Positions 17,047-26,636 of a stretch of 64,000 bases of DNA are shown one piece after another. How positions within the stretch are numbered: position 1 is the first letter of the stretch; each line of letters begins with the position of its first letter. Source of the stretch: Chloroflexota bacterium (GTDB lineage Bacteria; Chloroflexota; Dehalococcoidia; JACPEP01); assembly GCA_016183425.1 (NCBI GenBank), contig JACPEP010000024.1:51939-115938 (forward strand). The letters are read 5' to 3'. Both the position numbers and the translations under genes were made by a program. The notes beneath the pieces are model-generated. The model was not told the DNA's origin. It worked only from the letters and a program-made list of their open reading frames with translations, and did not search any database.

Positions 17047-18330
17047 CTACCGCAAGGCCCCCATGGTGGGAAAGAGGTTGACAAAGAGATAAAGGATGGA
17101 AAGGAGTATTAGAAGGGCTCCGGTGAACCAGCCCACAGCGTTGAATACTGGGCCGTTTCTGTGTTCGCCCATGATCCTGCGATCGCCGACTAGACGCAAC
17201 ATAAAGATGAGGATGAGGGGCAACAATATGCCATTGACCACGTTAGGGATGAACATAACCTGAACCAGAGGAATGCCCGGCCATAAGGCCACTACCGCGC
17301 CCATAAGAATCAGGGCGCTGTAAAGGCCCAAGAAAACAGGCGCCTCCCGAAAGGAGCGGTTGAGCCCCCGCTCCCACCCGAAGGCCTCGCAGGCGGCGTA
17401 GGCAGTGGAGAGGGGCAGTATGGCCGCCCCCAGGATAGAGGCATTGAGAAGACCGATGGCAAAAAGAGCCTCAGCGTAGCTCCCCGCCAGGGGCTCCAGG
17501 GCCAGAGCAGCATCCTGGGCGGTAGCAATAGGGATTCCGCGAACATGCAAGGTAGCGGCGGCGGTCACTATGATGAAAAAGGCCGAGAGCAGGGTAGCGA
17601 AAGCGCCCAAAAAAACGTCCAGCCGCTCATAGGGGTAGGCCTCAGCCGCAATGCCCTTGTCCGCCACCGAGGACTGGAGATAGAACTGCATCCAGGGGGT
17701 AACAGTGGTTCCTACCTGGGCGATGAAGATGCCCACAAAGGGGGCCGTCAATTCAAAGGAAGGGGTGATGGCCTGGGACAGCACCTCCCCCCAGGGAGGC
17801 CGAACCAGGAACCCAGAAAGGACGTAGCTACCATAGAGGATAACTCCTCCCAGAAAAATCCGCTCTATCATGCGGTAGGACCCTCGGATGACCAGGAACC
17901 AAACCATCCCGGCAGCCAGGGGTACCGATATATACTTGCTGACGCCGAAGATCTCCAGGCTAGCGGCAACGCCGGCGAACTCGGCTACCGTGGTAAAGGC
18001 GTTGGCCACCACCAGGGCCACTATGGCCAGTAGCGCTATCTCTACCCCGAAGTTCTCCCGAATAAGGTCGGAAAGTCCCTTCCCGGTCACTACACCCATG
18101 CGAGCCGCTATCTCCTGGATTAGCACCGCGGCCAAGATGCTGAGAAAAAGCGGCCACAACATCCGATAGCCAAAGGTGGCCCCCGCTATGGAATAGGCCG
18201 TAATACCCGTGGCATCGTTGTTGACATTGGCGGTAATGATCCCCGGCCCCATGACGGTGAGGAAAAGGAGCGTCTTGGCCCAAAGGCCCCTTTTTCGCGT
18301 CGGGCGCACTCTGACACGGAGTTTCTCCAC
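17047..18330 (-). CDS. Nramp-family divalent metal transporter, atypical binding site
   Basis: A membrane protein of about 427 residues with about eleven helices in the LeuT-fold Nramp family. Helix 1 begins GPGIITANVNNDATG, where canonical Nramp proteins have DPGN. The helix 6 region reads QVGTTVTPWMQFYLQ, where the usual motif is MPH. Both metal-coordinating motifs are therefore altered, as in Nramp-related clades with unusual specificity (for example magnesium-type relatives), so manganese or iron transport cannot be assumed. The track ORF starts at 18384. I prefer the GTG at 18330, preceded by GGGAGGG, because the extra 18 residues look unstructured. It has no operon partner; the adjacent molybdoenzyme is also minus-strand and ends 158 bases upstream. 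Confidence 0.88.
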   Translation of the reverse strand: MEKLRVRVRPTRKRGLWAKTLLFLTVMGPGIITANVNNDATGITAYSIAGATFGYRMLWPLFLSILAAVLIQEIAARMGVVTGKGLSDLIRENFGVEIALLAIVALVVANAFTTVAEFAGVAASLEIFGVSKYISVPLAAGMVWFLVIRGSYRMIERIFLGGVILYGSYVLSGFLVRPPWGEVLSQAITPSFELTAPFVGIFIAQVGTTVTPWMQFYLQSSVADKGIAAEAYPYERLDVFLGAFATLLSAFFIIVTAAATLHVRGIPIATAQDAALALEPLAGSYAEALFAIGLLNASILGAAILPLSTAYAACEAFGWERGLNRSFREAPVFLGLYSALILMGAVVALWPGIPLVQVMFIPNVVNGILLPLILIFMLRLVGDRRIMGEHRNGPVFNAVGWFTGALLILLSILYLFVNLFPTMGALR

Positions 18331-18487
18331 CGTGCTTCCCTCCCTGCCCCCAGAGGCGGAAGAATCCAGCCCTGGCCATGGCAACCCCCAGGGCTAAAGC
18401 GGACATCCGCCTAAGGCCGATCCCTCCTGTCAGGTCCCCCAAGAAGAGGAAGCCGGGAGCAGGAGGAACGGTTTCTATCTCTGGCAG

Positions 18488-21238
18488 CTATTCTCGCCGG
18501 ACGGCGCTTTTGATCATCGCCGGGGTAATGGGCAACTGGAAGAAGCGAACGCCCAGGGCATCCGCCACGGCATTGGCAACGGCGGCGGCAGTGGGAACAG
18601 TGGACATCTCCCCGGCCCCTTTGGCACCGAAGGGCCCCACCGAAGTAGGCTCTTCAATAAACACAGATACTATCTCGGGCACATCCTGGGTGGTGGGTAT
18701 AGAATACTCCTTGAAGCTCTTCATCCCGGGCCGGTAGTTCTCTCTAAGGGCGAAGCCCAGGCCCATGAGGAGCCCCCCCTCCACCTGCCCCACCAAGCCC
18801 AAGGGGTTGAGCACCTTCCCCGCGTCTCCGGCGTGGACGACCCGCCGCACCCGTATCTGGCCGCTCTCCACGTTTACCTCCACCTCCGCCAATTGGGTGG
18901 CATAGGCGTAGAGGTGAGACACAGTCCCCTGGCCCCGCTCCCGGTCCAAGGCTTGAAAGATGCGCGGGCCGGTACTCCCCATGTGCTTCAGAGGGACGCC
19001 CTTCCCCTGACACAAAGCCGCCAGCCGCTCCAGAGAAAGCCTCTGGGTGGGGTCTGCGACAGAGAAGGCATAGCCATCCTCTATCTTTACCTTCTCGGGC
19101 TTCTCCTCCAAGGCCTCTGCGGCGACGGGAAGCAGAGCTCTCTTCAGAGCCAAAGCCGCCTGCTCTACCGCTTTTCCGGAGAGCAGGGTGGTCTTCTGCC
19201 CCGATGTGGAGAGGGAGCTAGGCGTTAGATCGGGGTAGCCGCCGGTGAAGGTAAAGCGCTCCATAGGCGCCCCTAAGGCAGCAGCGGCGATCTGGATCAT
19301 AGTAGTGGCCGTCCCCTGGCCCAGCTCCACCGCCCCGCTGAGGATCTCCACTCGCCCCTCCGGATGAAGCTGCACGAAGGCGTCCACCGATTGATTGGTC
19401 TGACCCCCATAGGCCCGCCAGGTGCAAGCCAGGCCCAACCCCACCCGGATGTCGGCTCGCCACTCTTGGGCAATGCGCTGGCGGGCCTCTTCATAGTAAG
19501 GCTTGATGGCCTCCAGGGTCTTTCGGGCCCCCACATTTTCCAACACCTGCCCCGTGGAGCAAACCGAGCCCTCATCAAAGGCATTGCGAAGACGGATCTC
19601 CAGGGGGTCCAAACCCAACTGGTGAGCCAGTATATCCATCTGCTGCTCAGTGGCGAAGGCCAACTGGGGTCCGCTGAAGCCCCGCAGAGCCCCCGACTTG
19701 GGGCCGTTGGTACAGTAGCCAGCCACCACGGTGTGAACGTTGGGCACCTCATAGGGACCGGTGGCGTGAGAGGCCGCTAGAGTTAACACACCCCCGGGAG
19801 AATAGGTGGAGGGATGGTGGCCGGAGTTGGCGATGATGTCTGCCTCGATAGCCATCAACTTGCCATCCCGGGTAGCTCCGGTGCGATACCTGATATAGAA
19901 GGGATGGCGTTTGGTGGTGGAGAGGAGGGAGTCCGCCCGGCTATAGACCAGCTTCACCGGCTTGTGCGTCCGATGGACGAGAAAGGCGGTGACAAGGGCG
20001 GTGTAGTTTTCGATCTTGCCGCCGAAGCCGCCCCCCATCATAGTGGGAATTATCTGTACCTGGCTGAGATCCAGTTCCAAAAGGACGGCGATGGCGTTGC
20101 GGGTCACGTGGGGAAACTGGAGGGGGGCTTGCACTACCAGCCGCCCCTCCTCGCTAATATAGGCTAGAACCGCCTCCGGCTCCAGGTAGGCGTGCTCCTG
20201 GTAGGGGGTCTGGTAGTTGTTCTCCACAATGACATCGGCCAGAGCGAAACCCTTCTTCCCATCGCCGTAGATAACCCTTTGCTCGTAATCGAAGTTGCCA
20301 TCCTCATGAAGCTGGGGCGCTTCCGGCTTCATAGACTCTCGGGGGTCAAAGACAGAGGGAAGCGGCTCATAATCTACCTGGATCCTGGCCAGAGCCTCCC
20401 CCAGGACATCCTCTTTCTCAGCCACCACCACGGCCACCGCATCCCCCACATAGCGCACCCGGTCCAGGGCCATCAGATGGCGGCCCAACCGCCCCACCAC
20501 CTGCCGCTGAGTCGCCAACCCAGGGGTGGGGAAATCCGCTCCTGTAAAAACGCTCACCACTCCGGCCAACTCCCGGGCCCCCAAGACATCGATGTTTTTG
20601 ATGAGGGCATGGTGGTGAGGGCTGCGCAGAATCTTGGCATGGAGCATCCCGGGCATGAAAAGATCGGCGGCATACTTGGCTTCCCCCGTTACCTTCTCCC
20701 GACCATCCAACCGCAATACATCGCTACCAATCAGACTATCCCCACGCCTTAAGGCCTCTTGCTCCCCCCCTCCCATCAAATGCGCCCCATAAAGCACCGC
20801 ATCGATTACCTTCACATACCCCGTACAGCGGCAAAGATGCCGAGAGAGACGCCGCACCACATCCTCCCGACTAGGATGAGGGTTCCCCCCCAACAACGCC
20901 GCCGCCTCCAATATCATCCCCGGAGTACAAAAACCACACTGAACAGCCCCCTTGGCTATGAAAGCCTCCTGAAGTGGATGAAGCTCGCCCCCCCGAGCCA
21001 GACCCTCGATGGTGACAATGTCCCGACCCTGCGCCCGGAAGACGGGAAGAAGACAGCTCATAGTGGCCCGACCGTCCATAAGAACGGTGCAGGTGCCACA
21101 CTCGCCACCATCACAGCCCTGCTTGGTACCCGTAAGCCCCAAATCCTCCCGCAGCACCTTCAAGAGAAGCCTGTCCGGAGGCACCACCACCTCCCGAAAC
21201 TCCCCATTGACGGTGAACGTGATACGCTGCTTGTCCAA
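18488..21238 (-). CDS. MOP-type aldehyde oxidoreductase / xanthine dehydrogenase family, fused (paralogue 1)
   Basis: A 916-residue molybdenum hydroxylase in one chain. Residues 1-80 are a plant-type 2Fe-2S domain (GCDGGECGTC, then SCLLP), about 85-150 a second 2Fe-2S helical domain (QCGFCTPG, CRCTG), and the rest the molybdopterin-cytosine-dinucleotide domains (GGGFGGK, GALRGFSG, and GAKGAGE with the catalytic Glu near the end). This lacks an FAD domain, like the single-chain aldehyde oxidoreductase Mop of Desulfovibrio (about 907 residues). It hydroxylates an aldehyde or N-heterocycle, with electrons leaving through the clusters. The start is TTG (TTGGACAAGCAG) after GGGGGAAGC. A tandem paralogue ends 30 bases upstream. 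The first 230 residues are nearly identical between the two. Confidence 0.93.
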   Translation of the reverse strand: MDKQRITFTVNGEFREVVVPPDRLLLKVLREDLGLTGTKQGCDGGECGTCTVLMDGRATMSCLLPVFRAQGRDIVTIEGLARGGELHPLQEAFIAKGAVQCGFCTPGMILEAAALLGGNPHPSREDVVRRLSRHLCRCTGYVKVIDAVLYGAHLMGGGEQEALRRGDSLIGSDVLRLDGREKVTGEAKYAADLFMPGMLHAKILRSPHHHALIKNIDVLGARELAGVVSVFTGADFPTPGLATQRQVVGRLGRHLMALDRVRYVGDAVAVVVAEKEDVLGEALARIQVDYEPLPSVFDPRESMKPEAPQLHEDGNFDYEQRVIYGDGKKGFALADVIVENNYQTPYQEHAYLEPEAVLAYISEEGRLVVQAPLQFPHVTRNAIAVLLELDLSQVQIIPTMMGGGFGGKIENYTALVTAFLVHRTHKPVKLVYSRADSLLSTTKRHPFYIRYRTGATRDGKLMAIEADIIANSGHHPSTYSPGGVLTLAASHATGPYEVPNVHTVVAGYCTNGPKSGALRGFSGPQLAFATEQQMDILAHQLGLDPLEIRLRNAFDEGSVCSTGQVLENVGARKTLEAIKPYYEEARQRIAQEWRADIRVGLGLACTWRAYGGQTNQSVDAFVQLHPEGRVEILSGAVELGQGTATTMIQIAAAALGAPMERFTFTGGYPDLTPSSLSTSGQKTTLLSGKAVEQAALALKRALLPVAAEALEEKPEKVKIEDGYAFSVADPTQRLSLERLAALCQGKGVPLKHMGSTGPRIFQALDRERGQGTVSHLYAYATQLAEVEVNVESGQIRVRRVVHAGDAGKVLNPLGLVGQVEGGLLMGLGFALRENYRPGMKSFKEYSIPTTQDVPEIVSVFIEEPTSVGPFGAKGAGEMSTVPTAAAVANAVADALGVRFFQLPITPAMIKSAVRRE

Positions 21239-21268
21239 AAGCTTCCCCCTTCGCTAAACGATGACGGG

Positions 21269-24022
21269 CTATTTCCTATTCAAGGCTTCCAGAACCCGTT
21301 CTGGGGTGGCGGGCAGTCGAAAGATGCGGGCACCGATGGCGTGGGCGACGGCGTTGGCGATGGCCACTGGTGTCCCGGCAATGGGGATCTCGCCGCCCCC
21401 CTTTCCCCCAAAAGGACCGGAGGGAATTAGCTCTCCCGTCCACGCAAACTCCATCTCCGGGACGTCGTAGGTGGTAGGGATAGAATACGTCTTAAAGTTG
21501 CGGCTATGGCCGGGGATAAAGTTCTCTTTAAGGGCAAAACCCAGGCCGGTGACGATAGCTCCCTCCGCCTGACCCTCCAGGTTCATAGGATTAAGCACGC
21601 GGCCCACGTCTCCGGAATGGGTCACCCGCAGCACCTTTATTTTGCCCGTTTGGATGTTCACGTCCACCTCCGCCACCTGGGCCACGTGGCCGTAGAGTTG
21701 GGAGAAGACCCCTTGCCCCGTTTCCGGATCCAGGCCAGTGTAATTGCGCCACCGGAAACTACCCAGGTACTTCAGGGGCACCCCCTTCCCTTGTGCCACG
21801 GCCGCTAAGCGAGAGAGAGGTATGCGCTCTGACGGGTCTTTGAGGGAGAAGGCATAGCCATCCTGGATTTGTACCCTCTCCCCGGGCTCTTCCAGAAGCT
21901 CGCTGGCCACTTTGACGAGAGCCTCTTTAAGCTGCTGGGCAGCGTTAAAGACGGCGCTGCCGACCATAATGGTGGTCTTTTCTCCGGAGGTGGTGAAGGG
22001 GAAGGGGGCTTCCCGGGTGTCGCCACCGATGACGGTGATGGATTCCAGGGGCGCTCCCGCCTCCTGAGCCGTTATCTGAGCGATGGTGGTGTACATGCCG
22101 GCCCCAATCTCCACCGCCCCGCTGCGGACCTGGATGCGCCCGTCGGGGAGCAACTCGGCGGTGGCGTGCACCGGATCGGGGGACTGACCGCCATAGGCTC
22201 GAAAGAGGCAAGCCAAGCCCACCCCTCGCCGTAGGGAGGAGTCGGGACCTCGCCGAGTCATCTCCTCCTGTGCCCTCTGCAATGCTCTGAGATAATGGGG
22301 ATGGATAGCCTCCAGGACATCCTTGGCGCCTGCCCCCTCATCCAGTACGTGGCCCGTGATTGTCTCCGAACCCATAGTTAGCGCATTGCGGCGTCGGAGC
22401 TCCCAGGGGTCTATCCCCAGCTTCTGTGCCAGTTGGTCCATCTGCTGCTCGAAGGCGAAGGCCACCTGAATGACCCCCAGGCCACGAAAGGCCCCCGACT
22501 TGGGGCCGTTAGTGCAAACCCCGTAAGACTGTATCTTTACGTTAGGGATGTGATAGGGGCCCGTGGCCGCCACCGCTGCGTATCGGGGCACCCCGGAAGG
22601 GGTACGTCCCAGATGATGAGCGCCCGTGTTCATGGCGATCATGGCTTCCATGGCCACCAGCTTGCCGTCCCTGGTGGCGCCGGTGCGGAAGGTCATAAAC
22701 GCCGGGTGCCGCTTGACCGTCGAAAGCAGGGACCACTCTCGACTGTAGACCAGCTTTACGGGCTTTCGGATGCGGTGAACCAGGAAGGCATTGATAACCC
22801 AGCAGAACTCCACGTATTTGCCCCCGAAGCCGCCGCCGGTGGGAGTGGCCACGATGCGCACCATATTCTCTGGCAGACCGCAGAGTCGGGCGATGGTTGA
22901 CTGGCAGGCATAGGGGAATTGAGTGCAGGCCTTGACTACCAGGCACCCGTCATCGTCGATATAGGCCAGGGACGCCTCCGGCTCCAGATAGGCGTGCTCC
23001 TGATAAGGGGTCTGATAGCTGTTCTCCACAATAACGTCGGCCAGGGCGAAGCCCTTCTCGGCGTCCCCCTTTATCACCTTTTGCACCAACTGGACATTGC
23101 CATCAGGGTGAAGCTGGGGAGCGTCCTTCTTCATGGCTTTCTGTATATCGTAAACAGGCTCTAGAAGCTCGTAGTCCACCCGGATCTTGGTTAGGGCTTC
23201 GCTGGCTATCTCCTCGGTGGCAGCCACCACCACCGCCACCGGCTCCCCAACATGGCGCACCCGGTCCGTGGCCATAGGCGCTCCCCATCGCAACCCCAAC
23301 TCGCCCAAGGGGGGCACGTCCTGGCCAGTTATCACCGTTTCCACGCCGGGAAGGAGGCGGGCATACGAGACATCGATGCTCTTGATGAGGGCATGGGGAT
23401 AGGGACTGTGGAGGATCCGGGCGTGAAGCATCCCCGGTACGAAAAGATCGGCAGCGTACTTGGTTTCCCCCAGTACCTTGTCCCGACCGTCCAACCGCAA
23501 AACATTGCTCCCAATCAGGCCATCCCCCTGTTTAGCCTCCTCCCGCTCACCCCCACGCCTTAAATGGGCTCCGTAGAGCACCGCATCGATGATCTTCACG
23601 TACCCGGTGCAGCGACAAAGATGCCGAGAGAGACGCCGCACCACATCCTCCCGACTGGGATTGGGGTTCCCCTGCAACAGTGCCTCCGCCTCCAAAATCA
23701 TCCCCGGAGTACAAAAACCACACTGAACAGCCCCCTTGGCTATGAAAGCCTCCTGAAGTGGATGAAGCTCGCCCCCCCGCGCCAGACCCTCGATGGTGAC
23801 AATGTCCCGACCCTGGGCCCGGGAGACGGGAAGAAGACAGCTCATGGTGGCCCGACCGTCCATAAGAACGGTGCAGGTGCCACACTCGCCACCATCACAG
23901 CCCTGCTTGGTGCCCGTAAGCCCCAAATCCTCCCGCAGCACTTTCATCAGAAGCCTGTCCGGAGGCACCATCACCTCCCGAAACTCCCCATTGACGGTGA
24001 ACGTGATACGCTGCTTGTCCAT
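21269..24022 (-). CDS. MOP-type aldehyde oxidoreductase / xanthine dehydrogenase family, fused (paralogue 2)
   Basis: A 917-residue fused molybdenum hydroxylase with the same domain order as its downstream neighbour: two 2Fe-2S domains (GCDGGECGTC; QCGFCTPG and CRCTG) followed by the molybdenum domains (GGGFGGK; GAFRGLG; GGKGGGE with the active-site Glu). The track ORF starts at 24076, but the ATG at 24022 has AGGAGG just upstream and aligns with the paralogue start. No separate FAD subunit, maturation factor or molybdenum cofactor gene is adjacent. The two paralogues probably act on different substrates, since their molybdenum domains differ while their iron-sulfur domains are nearly the same. 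Likely first gene of a two-gene operon. Confidence 0.93.
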   Translation of the reverse strand: MDKQRITFTVNGEFREVMVPPDRLLMKVLREDLGLTGTKQGCDGGECGTCTVLMDGRATMSCLLPVSRAQGRDIVTIEGLARGGELHPLQEAFIAKGAVQCGFCTPGMILEAEALLQGNPNPSREDVVRRLSRHLCRCTGYVKIIDAVLYGAHLRRGGEREEAKQGDGLIGSNVLRLDGRDKVLGETKYAADLFVPGMLHARILHSPYPHALIKSIDVSYARLLPGVETVITGQDVPPLGELGLRWGAPMATDRVRHVGEPVAVVVAATEEIASEALTKIRVDYELLEPVYDIQKAMKKDAPQLHPDGNVQLVQKVIKGDAEKGFALADVIVENSYQTPYQEHAYLEPEASLAYIDDDGCLVVKACTQFPYACQSTIARLCGLPENMVRIVATPTGGGFGGKYVEFCWVINAFLVHRIRKPVKLVYSREWSLLSTVKRHPAFMTFRTGATRDGKLVAMEAMIAMNTGAHHLGRTPSGVPRYAAVAATGPYHIPNVKIQSYGVCTNGPKSGAFRGLGVIQVAFAFEQQMDQLAQKLGIDPWELRRRNALTMGSETITGHVLDEGAGAKDVLEAIHPHYLRALQRAQEEMTRRGPDSSLRRGVGLACLFRAYGGQSPDPVHATAELLPDGRIQVRSGAVEIGAGMYTTIAQITAQEAGAPLESITVIGGDTREAPFPFTTSGEKTTIMVGSAVFNAAQQLKEALVKVASELLEEPGERVQIQDGYAFSLKDPSERIPLSRLAAVAQGKGVPLKYLGSFRWRNYTGLDPETGQGVFSQLYGHVAQVAEVDVNIQTGKIKVLRVTHSGDVGRVLNPMNLEGQAEGAIVTGLGFALKENFIPGHSRNFKTYSIPTTYDVPEMEFAWTGELIPSGPFGGKGGGEIPIAGTPVAIANAVAHAIGARIFRLPATPERVLEALNRK

Positions 24023-24282
24023 GGTCCATCCTCCTCGCCTCGAGTAAACGGCAAAACAATGACCAGATTGTAACACAAACTACCCCTGCCAGGTTATCCC
24101 CGGCTAGGGGTAGTTTAGGCACCAAAGAACCGAAATTCAAATGGCCCACCAATTGGATCTTTTGGGTAACGTGGGCCCTTCCCCTATTTATTCTAAGTAG
24201 ACTGGTACCCCCAGATACTAACGCCGCCCTCCTCACTCAATACGAAAGGCGGCCTTGAATCAGGAATGCGGCTTAGAGCTGA

Positions 24283-24558
24283 CTAGAAGGTCCCCGCCAC
24301 CGGCTGCGCGCCGGGGTGCAATCTATACCACTTCTGAAGCAGTTGCTCCTTGGATTCTTTGCGTTTCGGATCGGGCACACAGGCATCAACCGGGCAAACG
24401 GCGGCACAGCGCGGCGACTCGTAGTTGCCAATGCACTCCGTGCACTTGTCAGGGTCGATGACGTAGGTAGCGTCGCCCTCGCTGATGGCGTGGTTAACGT
24501 CACACTCCGGCTCGCAAGCACCGCAATTGATGCACTCGTCGTTAATCATGTAAGCCAT
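24283..24558 (-). CDS. 2[4Fe-4S] ferredoxin, YfhL-like
   Basis: A 91-residue ferredoxin. The first cluster motif is CINCGACEPEC, and the second is CTECIGNYESPRCAAVCPVDAC, with an extended loop between Cys residues as in YfhL/Allochromatium-type dicluster ferredoxins. The C-terminal helix KRKESKEQLLQKWYRLHP is also typical. It transfers electrons in the cytoplasm; the neighbouring molybdenum hydroxylases transcribed in the same direction are possible partners, but this is inference. A terminator-like hairpin lies upstream, so it is transcribed separately from birA. Confidence 0.92.
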   Translation of the reverse strand: MAYMINDECINCGACEPECDVNHAISEGDATYVIDPDKCTECIGNYESPRCAAVCPVDACVPDPKRKESKEQLLQKWYRLHPGAQPVAGTF

Positions 24559-24666
24559 TCCGTAGATCTCCTTTCCATCAAACTAGCTGTGAACCATGGG
24601 TGGGAAAACCCACCCTCTCTTCCTGACCCACCTGCCCCTTTGACCTTCATCGTCCTTCTGAATATC

Positions 24667-24701
24667 AAAAAGCGTAGCTATTATATCAGTCCGAGCTACG
24701 C
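24667..24701 (-). terminator. Rho-independent terminator downstream of birA
   Basis: On the minus strand, GCGTAGCT and AGCTACGC form a perfect 8-bp stem with a 14-base loop, followed at once by TTTTT. It lies about 50 bases after the birA stop. The loop contains TATAAT on the minus strand, which might serve as a -10 element for the ferredoxin gene. Confidence 0.7.
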
Positions 24702-24748
24702 AAGTCTAGGAGGGGATGGGGCAAAACCCCTTCGGCCGTTCTTGAGGA

Positions 24749-25555
24749 CTAGACCCGGCGCAGCGTAGCCTCACCAGCCACCAGGTGGACCAGGGTACCA
24801 TCGGAGCGCCGGACAAGAAGATGACCCTCATCGTCCACCGCCTCGGCGACGCCCTCTACCACCCTATTTCCCTCTCTCGCCACCACGCTCTTGCCCACCG
24901 TCTCCAGCCGACGTGCCCACTCTCGCTGTATGGGCTTCCCCAGACGCAGGGCCACGTAGTAATCCTCCATGGAGGCCAAAAGGGCGATCAGCACTGGCAG
25001 GCGCTCCACAGGTCGGCCAAGCTCCCGATATAGGCTGGTGGCGCTATCGGCAATTTCGGGGAAAAAGGCAGGCTCCATGTTGACATTCAGACCTATGCCC
25101 ACCACAGCCCATTCCACCGCCTCCCCTTGGAGCTGGCTATCCACCAACAGGCCGCAGATCTTCCGTCCCGAGATAAGGACATCGTTGGGCCACTTTATGG
25201 CCGCCTCTTGAGTGGCCACCTGACGGATGGCCTGAACTACAGCCAGTGAGGCTACCATAGTGAGACGGGAAAGCTCCCTCAAGGTAGGTCGCAAAATTAT
25301 GGAGAGGGTCAGGTTACCGCCGGGCGGTGACAGCCAGGCCCGACCCAGCCGCCCTCGGCCCTGCCGTTGCTCCTCAGCCAGCACTACGCTGCCCTCGGGA
25401 GCTCCCCCCACAGCCAGGGCTCGGGCCACGTCCATAGTAGAGGTCACCGAGGGAAAATAGTGAAAGGCCTGCCCCACAAACCGGGTGGAGAGATGCCTCT
25501 TCACATTGTCGGGGGATAGGTCTTCGTCCCCAGAGCTCAGGAGGCCCGCTGCCAA
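24749..25555 (-). CDS. birA: Biotin--[acetyl-CoA-carboxylase] ligase
   Basis: A 268-residue protein of the BirA catalytic family, which activates biotin as biotinyl-AMP and attaches it to the lysine of biotin carboxyl carrier domains. Signatures are GRGRLGRAWLSPPGGNL, which is the biotinyl-adenylate loop, and IKWPNDVLISGRKICGLLVDS. The N-terminal 25-30 residues are too short for the DNA-binding domain of bifunctional BirA, so it should be a monofunctional ligase. The C-terminal domain (near 220-268) has the SH3-like strand pattern. The first 19 bases overlap the end of the DUF2229 gene, indicating coupling within a minus-strand operon with murE. Confidence 0.92.
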   Translation of the reverse strand: MAAGLLSSGDEDLSPDNVKRHLSTRFVGQAFHYFPSVTSTMDVARALAVGGAPEGSVVLAEEQRQGRGRLGRAWLSPPGGNLTLSIILRPTLRELSRLTMVASLAVVQAIRQVATQEAAIKWPNDVLISGRKICGLLVDSQLQGEAVEWAVVGIGLNVNMEPAFFPEIADSATSLYRELGRPVERLPVLIALLASMEDYYVALRLGKPIQREWARRLETVGKSVVAREGNRVVEGVAEAVDDEGHLLVRRSDGTLVHLVAGEATLRRV

Positions 25556-26631
25556 CGCCGCCGCTCCATCAAATCCACGAAGGCCTCGATACGGGTGAGG
25601 AACCCCGCCCGCCCCATCTGCTCGTCAAAGATTAGGGACAAAACCGGTATTTGATAGTCATGAGTCACCTTGGGAAAAACGTTTTGGGCCACGATCTCCG
25701 GCAGGCAGGTAAAGGGGAGCACATGAACAATACCATCGTAGTCCTCTTTATGGTGGAGGATGATCTCCCCCACCGATTGCATGGCGTCGCCGGAAACGTC
25801 CCGCTTCAAATAGGGGTTGGCCGCTCGCTTCACTTTGTGCCCGTGGCCCAGGCCCACTGCCTCCAGGAAAAGCCATGCTTTAGCCCAATTCATAAGATAG
25901 GCAGCCCGATTAACCTCTACCCCCCGCTTCCCCAACTCCTCTTCCAGATCCATATTGGAGAAGGGGTCGATGGCCACAAAAAACTCGCCCAAGAGAGCCA
26001 CTTTCAGAGGACGCGCTTCATCGTTCCGGGGCAGGGCGTCCAACTCAGCGAAAAGGTCTTGGCGCACCTTTTTCAGGGATGCCGCATCTCGGGCGGCCGC
26101 TACCCGCCCCGGGGCGGTGCGCCAGATGGCGCTGGCCGCTCCCTTATCCACTTCCCGGGCGCGGACCCAGTGCACCCGCTTCTCCAGCTCGTCCATAAGC
26201 ACCAACTGCCCGAAGAGGCCGAATCTGATGTCGGCAATAACCTGTCGCCAAGGAGTGTGGGGAGCAATGAGGTCACGGATAAACCGGGCCAGGGAAATGA
26301 TGCCTTGCTCTTGCCAATCGAAGACCAGCATCTGAAAATCAAAGCCCATGTTCCGCAGCACAGACTCGTGAAGCTTGGCGTAGTATCCCAACCGGCACAG
26401 GCCCGGTCCCCCCACGTCGATAACGGTATCGGCCCCCAACTCCAACCCCTCGATCATGTTGCCTAAGAGAACCTTGTAAGGGAGGCAAATGCCCTCTGGG
26501 GAGTACTTAACACCCAGAGAAAGGGTGCGCTTGTTGGACTGGGGAGGAACGATGCACTCCACTCCATATTTGCTGAATAGGGTCTCCAGGGCGACCCCGG
26601 TATGACCGAAGTGAGGAAAGGTGATCTTCAC
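25537..26631 (-). CDS. DUF2229 / 2-hydroxyacyl-CoA dehydratase activase-related protein
   Basis: A 364-residue protein that matches the DUF2229 type found fused to or beside activators of 2-hydroxyacyl-CoA dehydratases. It opens MKITFPHFGHTGVALETLF and has conserved Cys-containing motifs: GVKYSPEGICLPYKVLLGN, DVGGPGLCRLGYY and LPFTCLPEIVAQ, which could bind an iron-sulfur cluster. Stand-alone copies of this family are common in anaerobes; their function is not established. It is six bases downstream of murE and overlaps birA. The activase ATPase partner is not in the window, at least not adjacent. Confidence 0.82.
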   Translation of the reverse strand: MKITFPHFGHTGVALETLFSKYGVECIVPPQSNKRTLSLGVKYSPEGICLPYKVLLGNMIEGLELGADTVIDVGGPGLCRLGYYAKLHESVLRNMGFDFQMLVFDWQEQGIISLARFIRDLIAPHTPWRQVIADIRFGLFGQLVLMDELEKRVHWVRAREVDKGAASAIWRTAPGRVAAARDAASLKKVRQDLFAELDALPRNDEARPLKVALLGEFFVAIDPFSNMDLEEELGKRGVEVNRAAYLMNWAKAWLFLEAVGLGHGHKVKRAANPYLKRDVSGDAMQSVGEIILHHKEDYDGIVHVLPFTCLPEIVAQNVFPKVTHDYQIPVLSLIFDEQMGRAGFLTRIEAFVDLMERRRWQRAS

Positions 26632-26636
26632 CCTAG

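Noticed and set aside
20759-21430. 223-codon plus-strand ORF opposite the molybdenum hydroxylases
   Set aside because: It is antisense to the highly conserved 2Fe-2S coding region and lacks a ribosome binding site.
24598-24615. gggtgggaaaacccaccc hairpin as a terminator
   Set aside because: Neither strand has a T-run after the stem; the nearby 24667-24701 hairpin is the better terminator.
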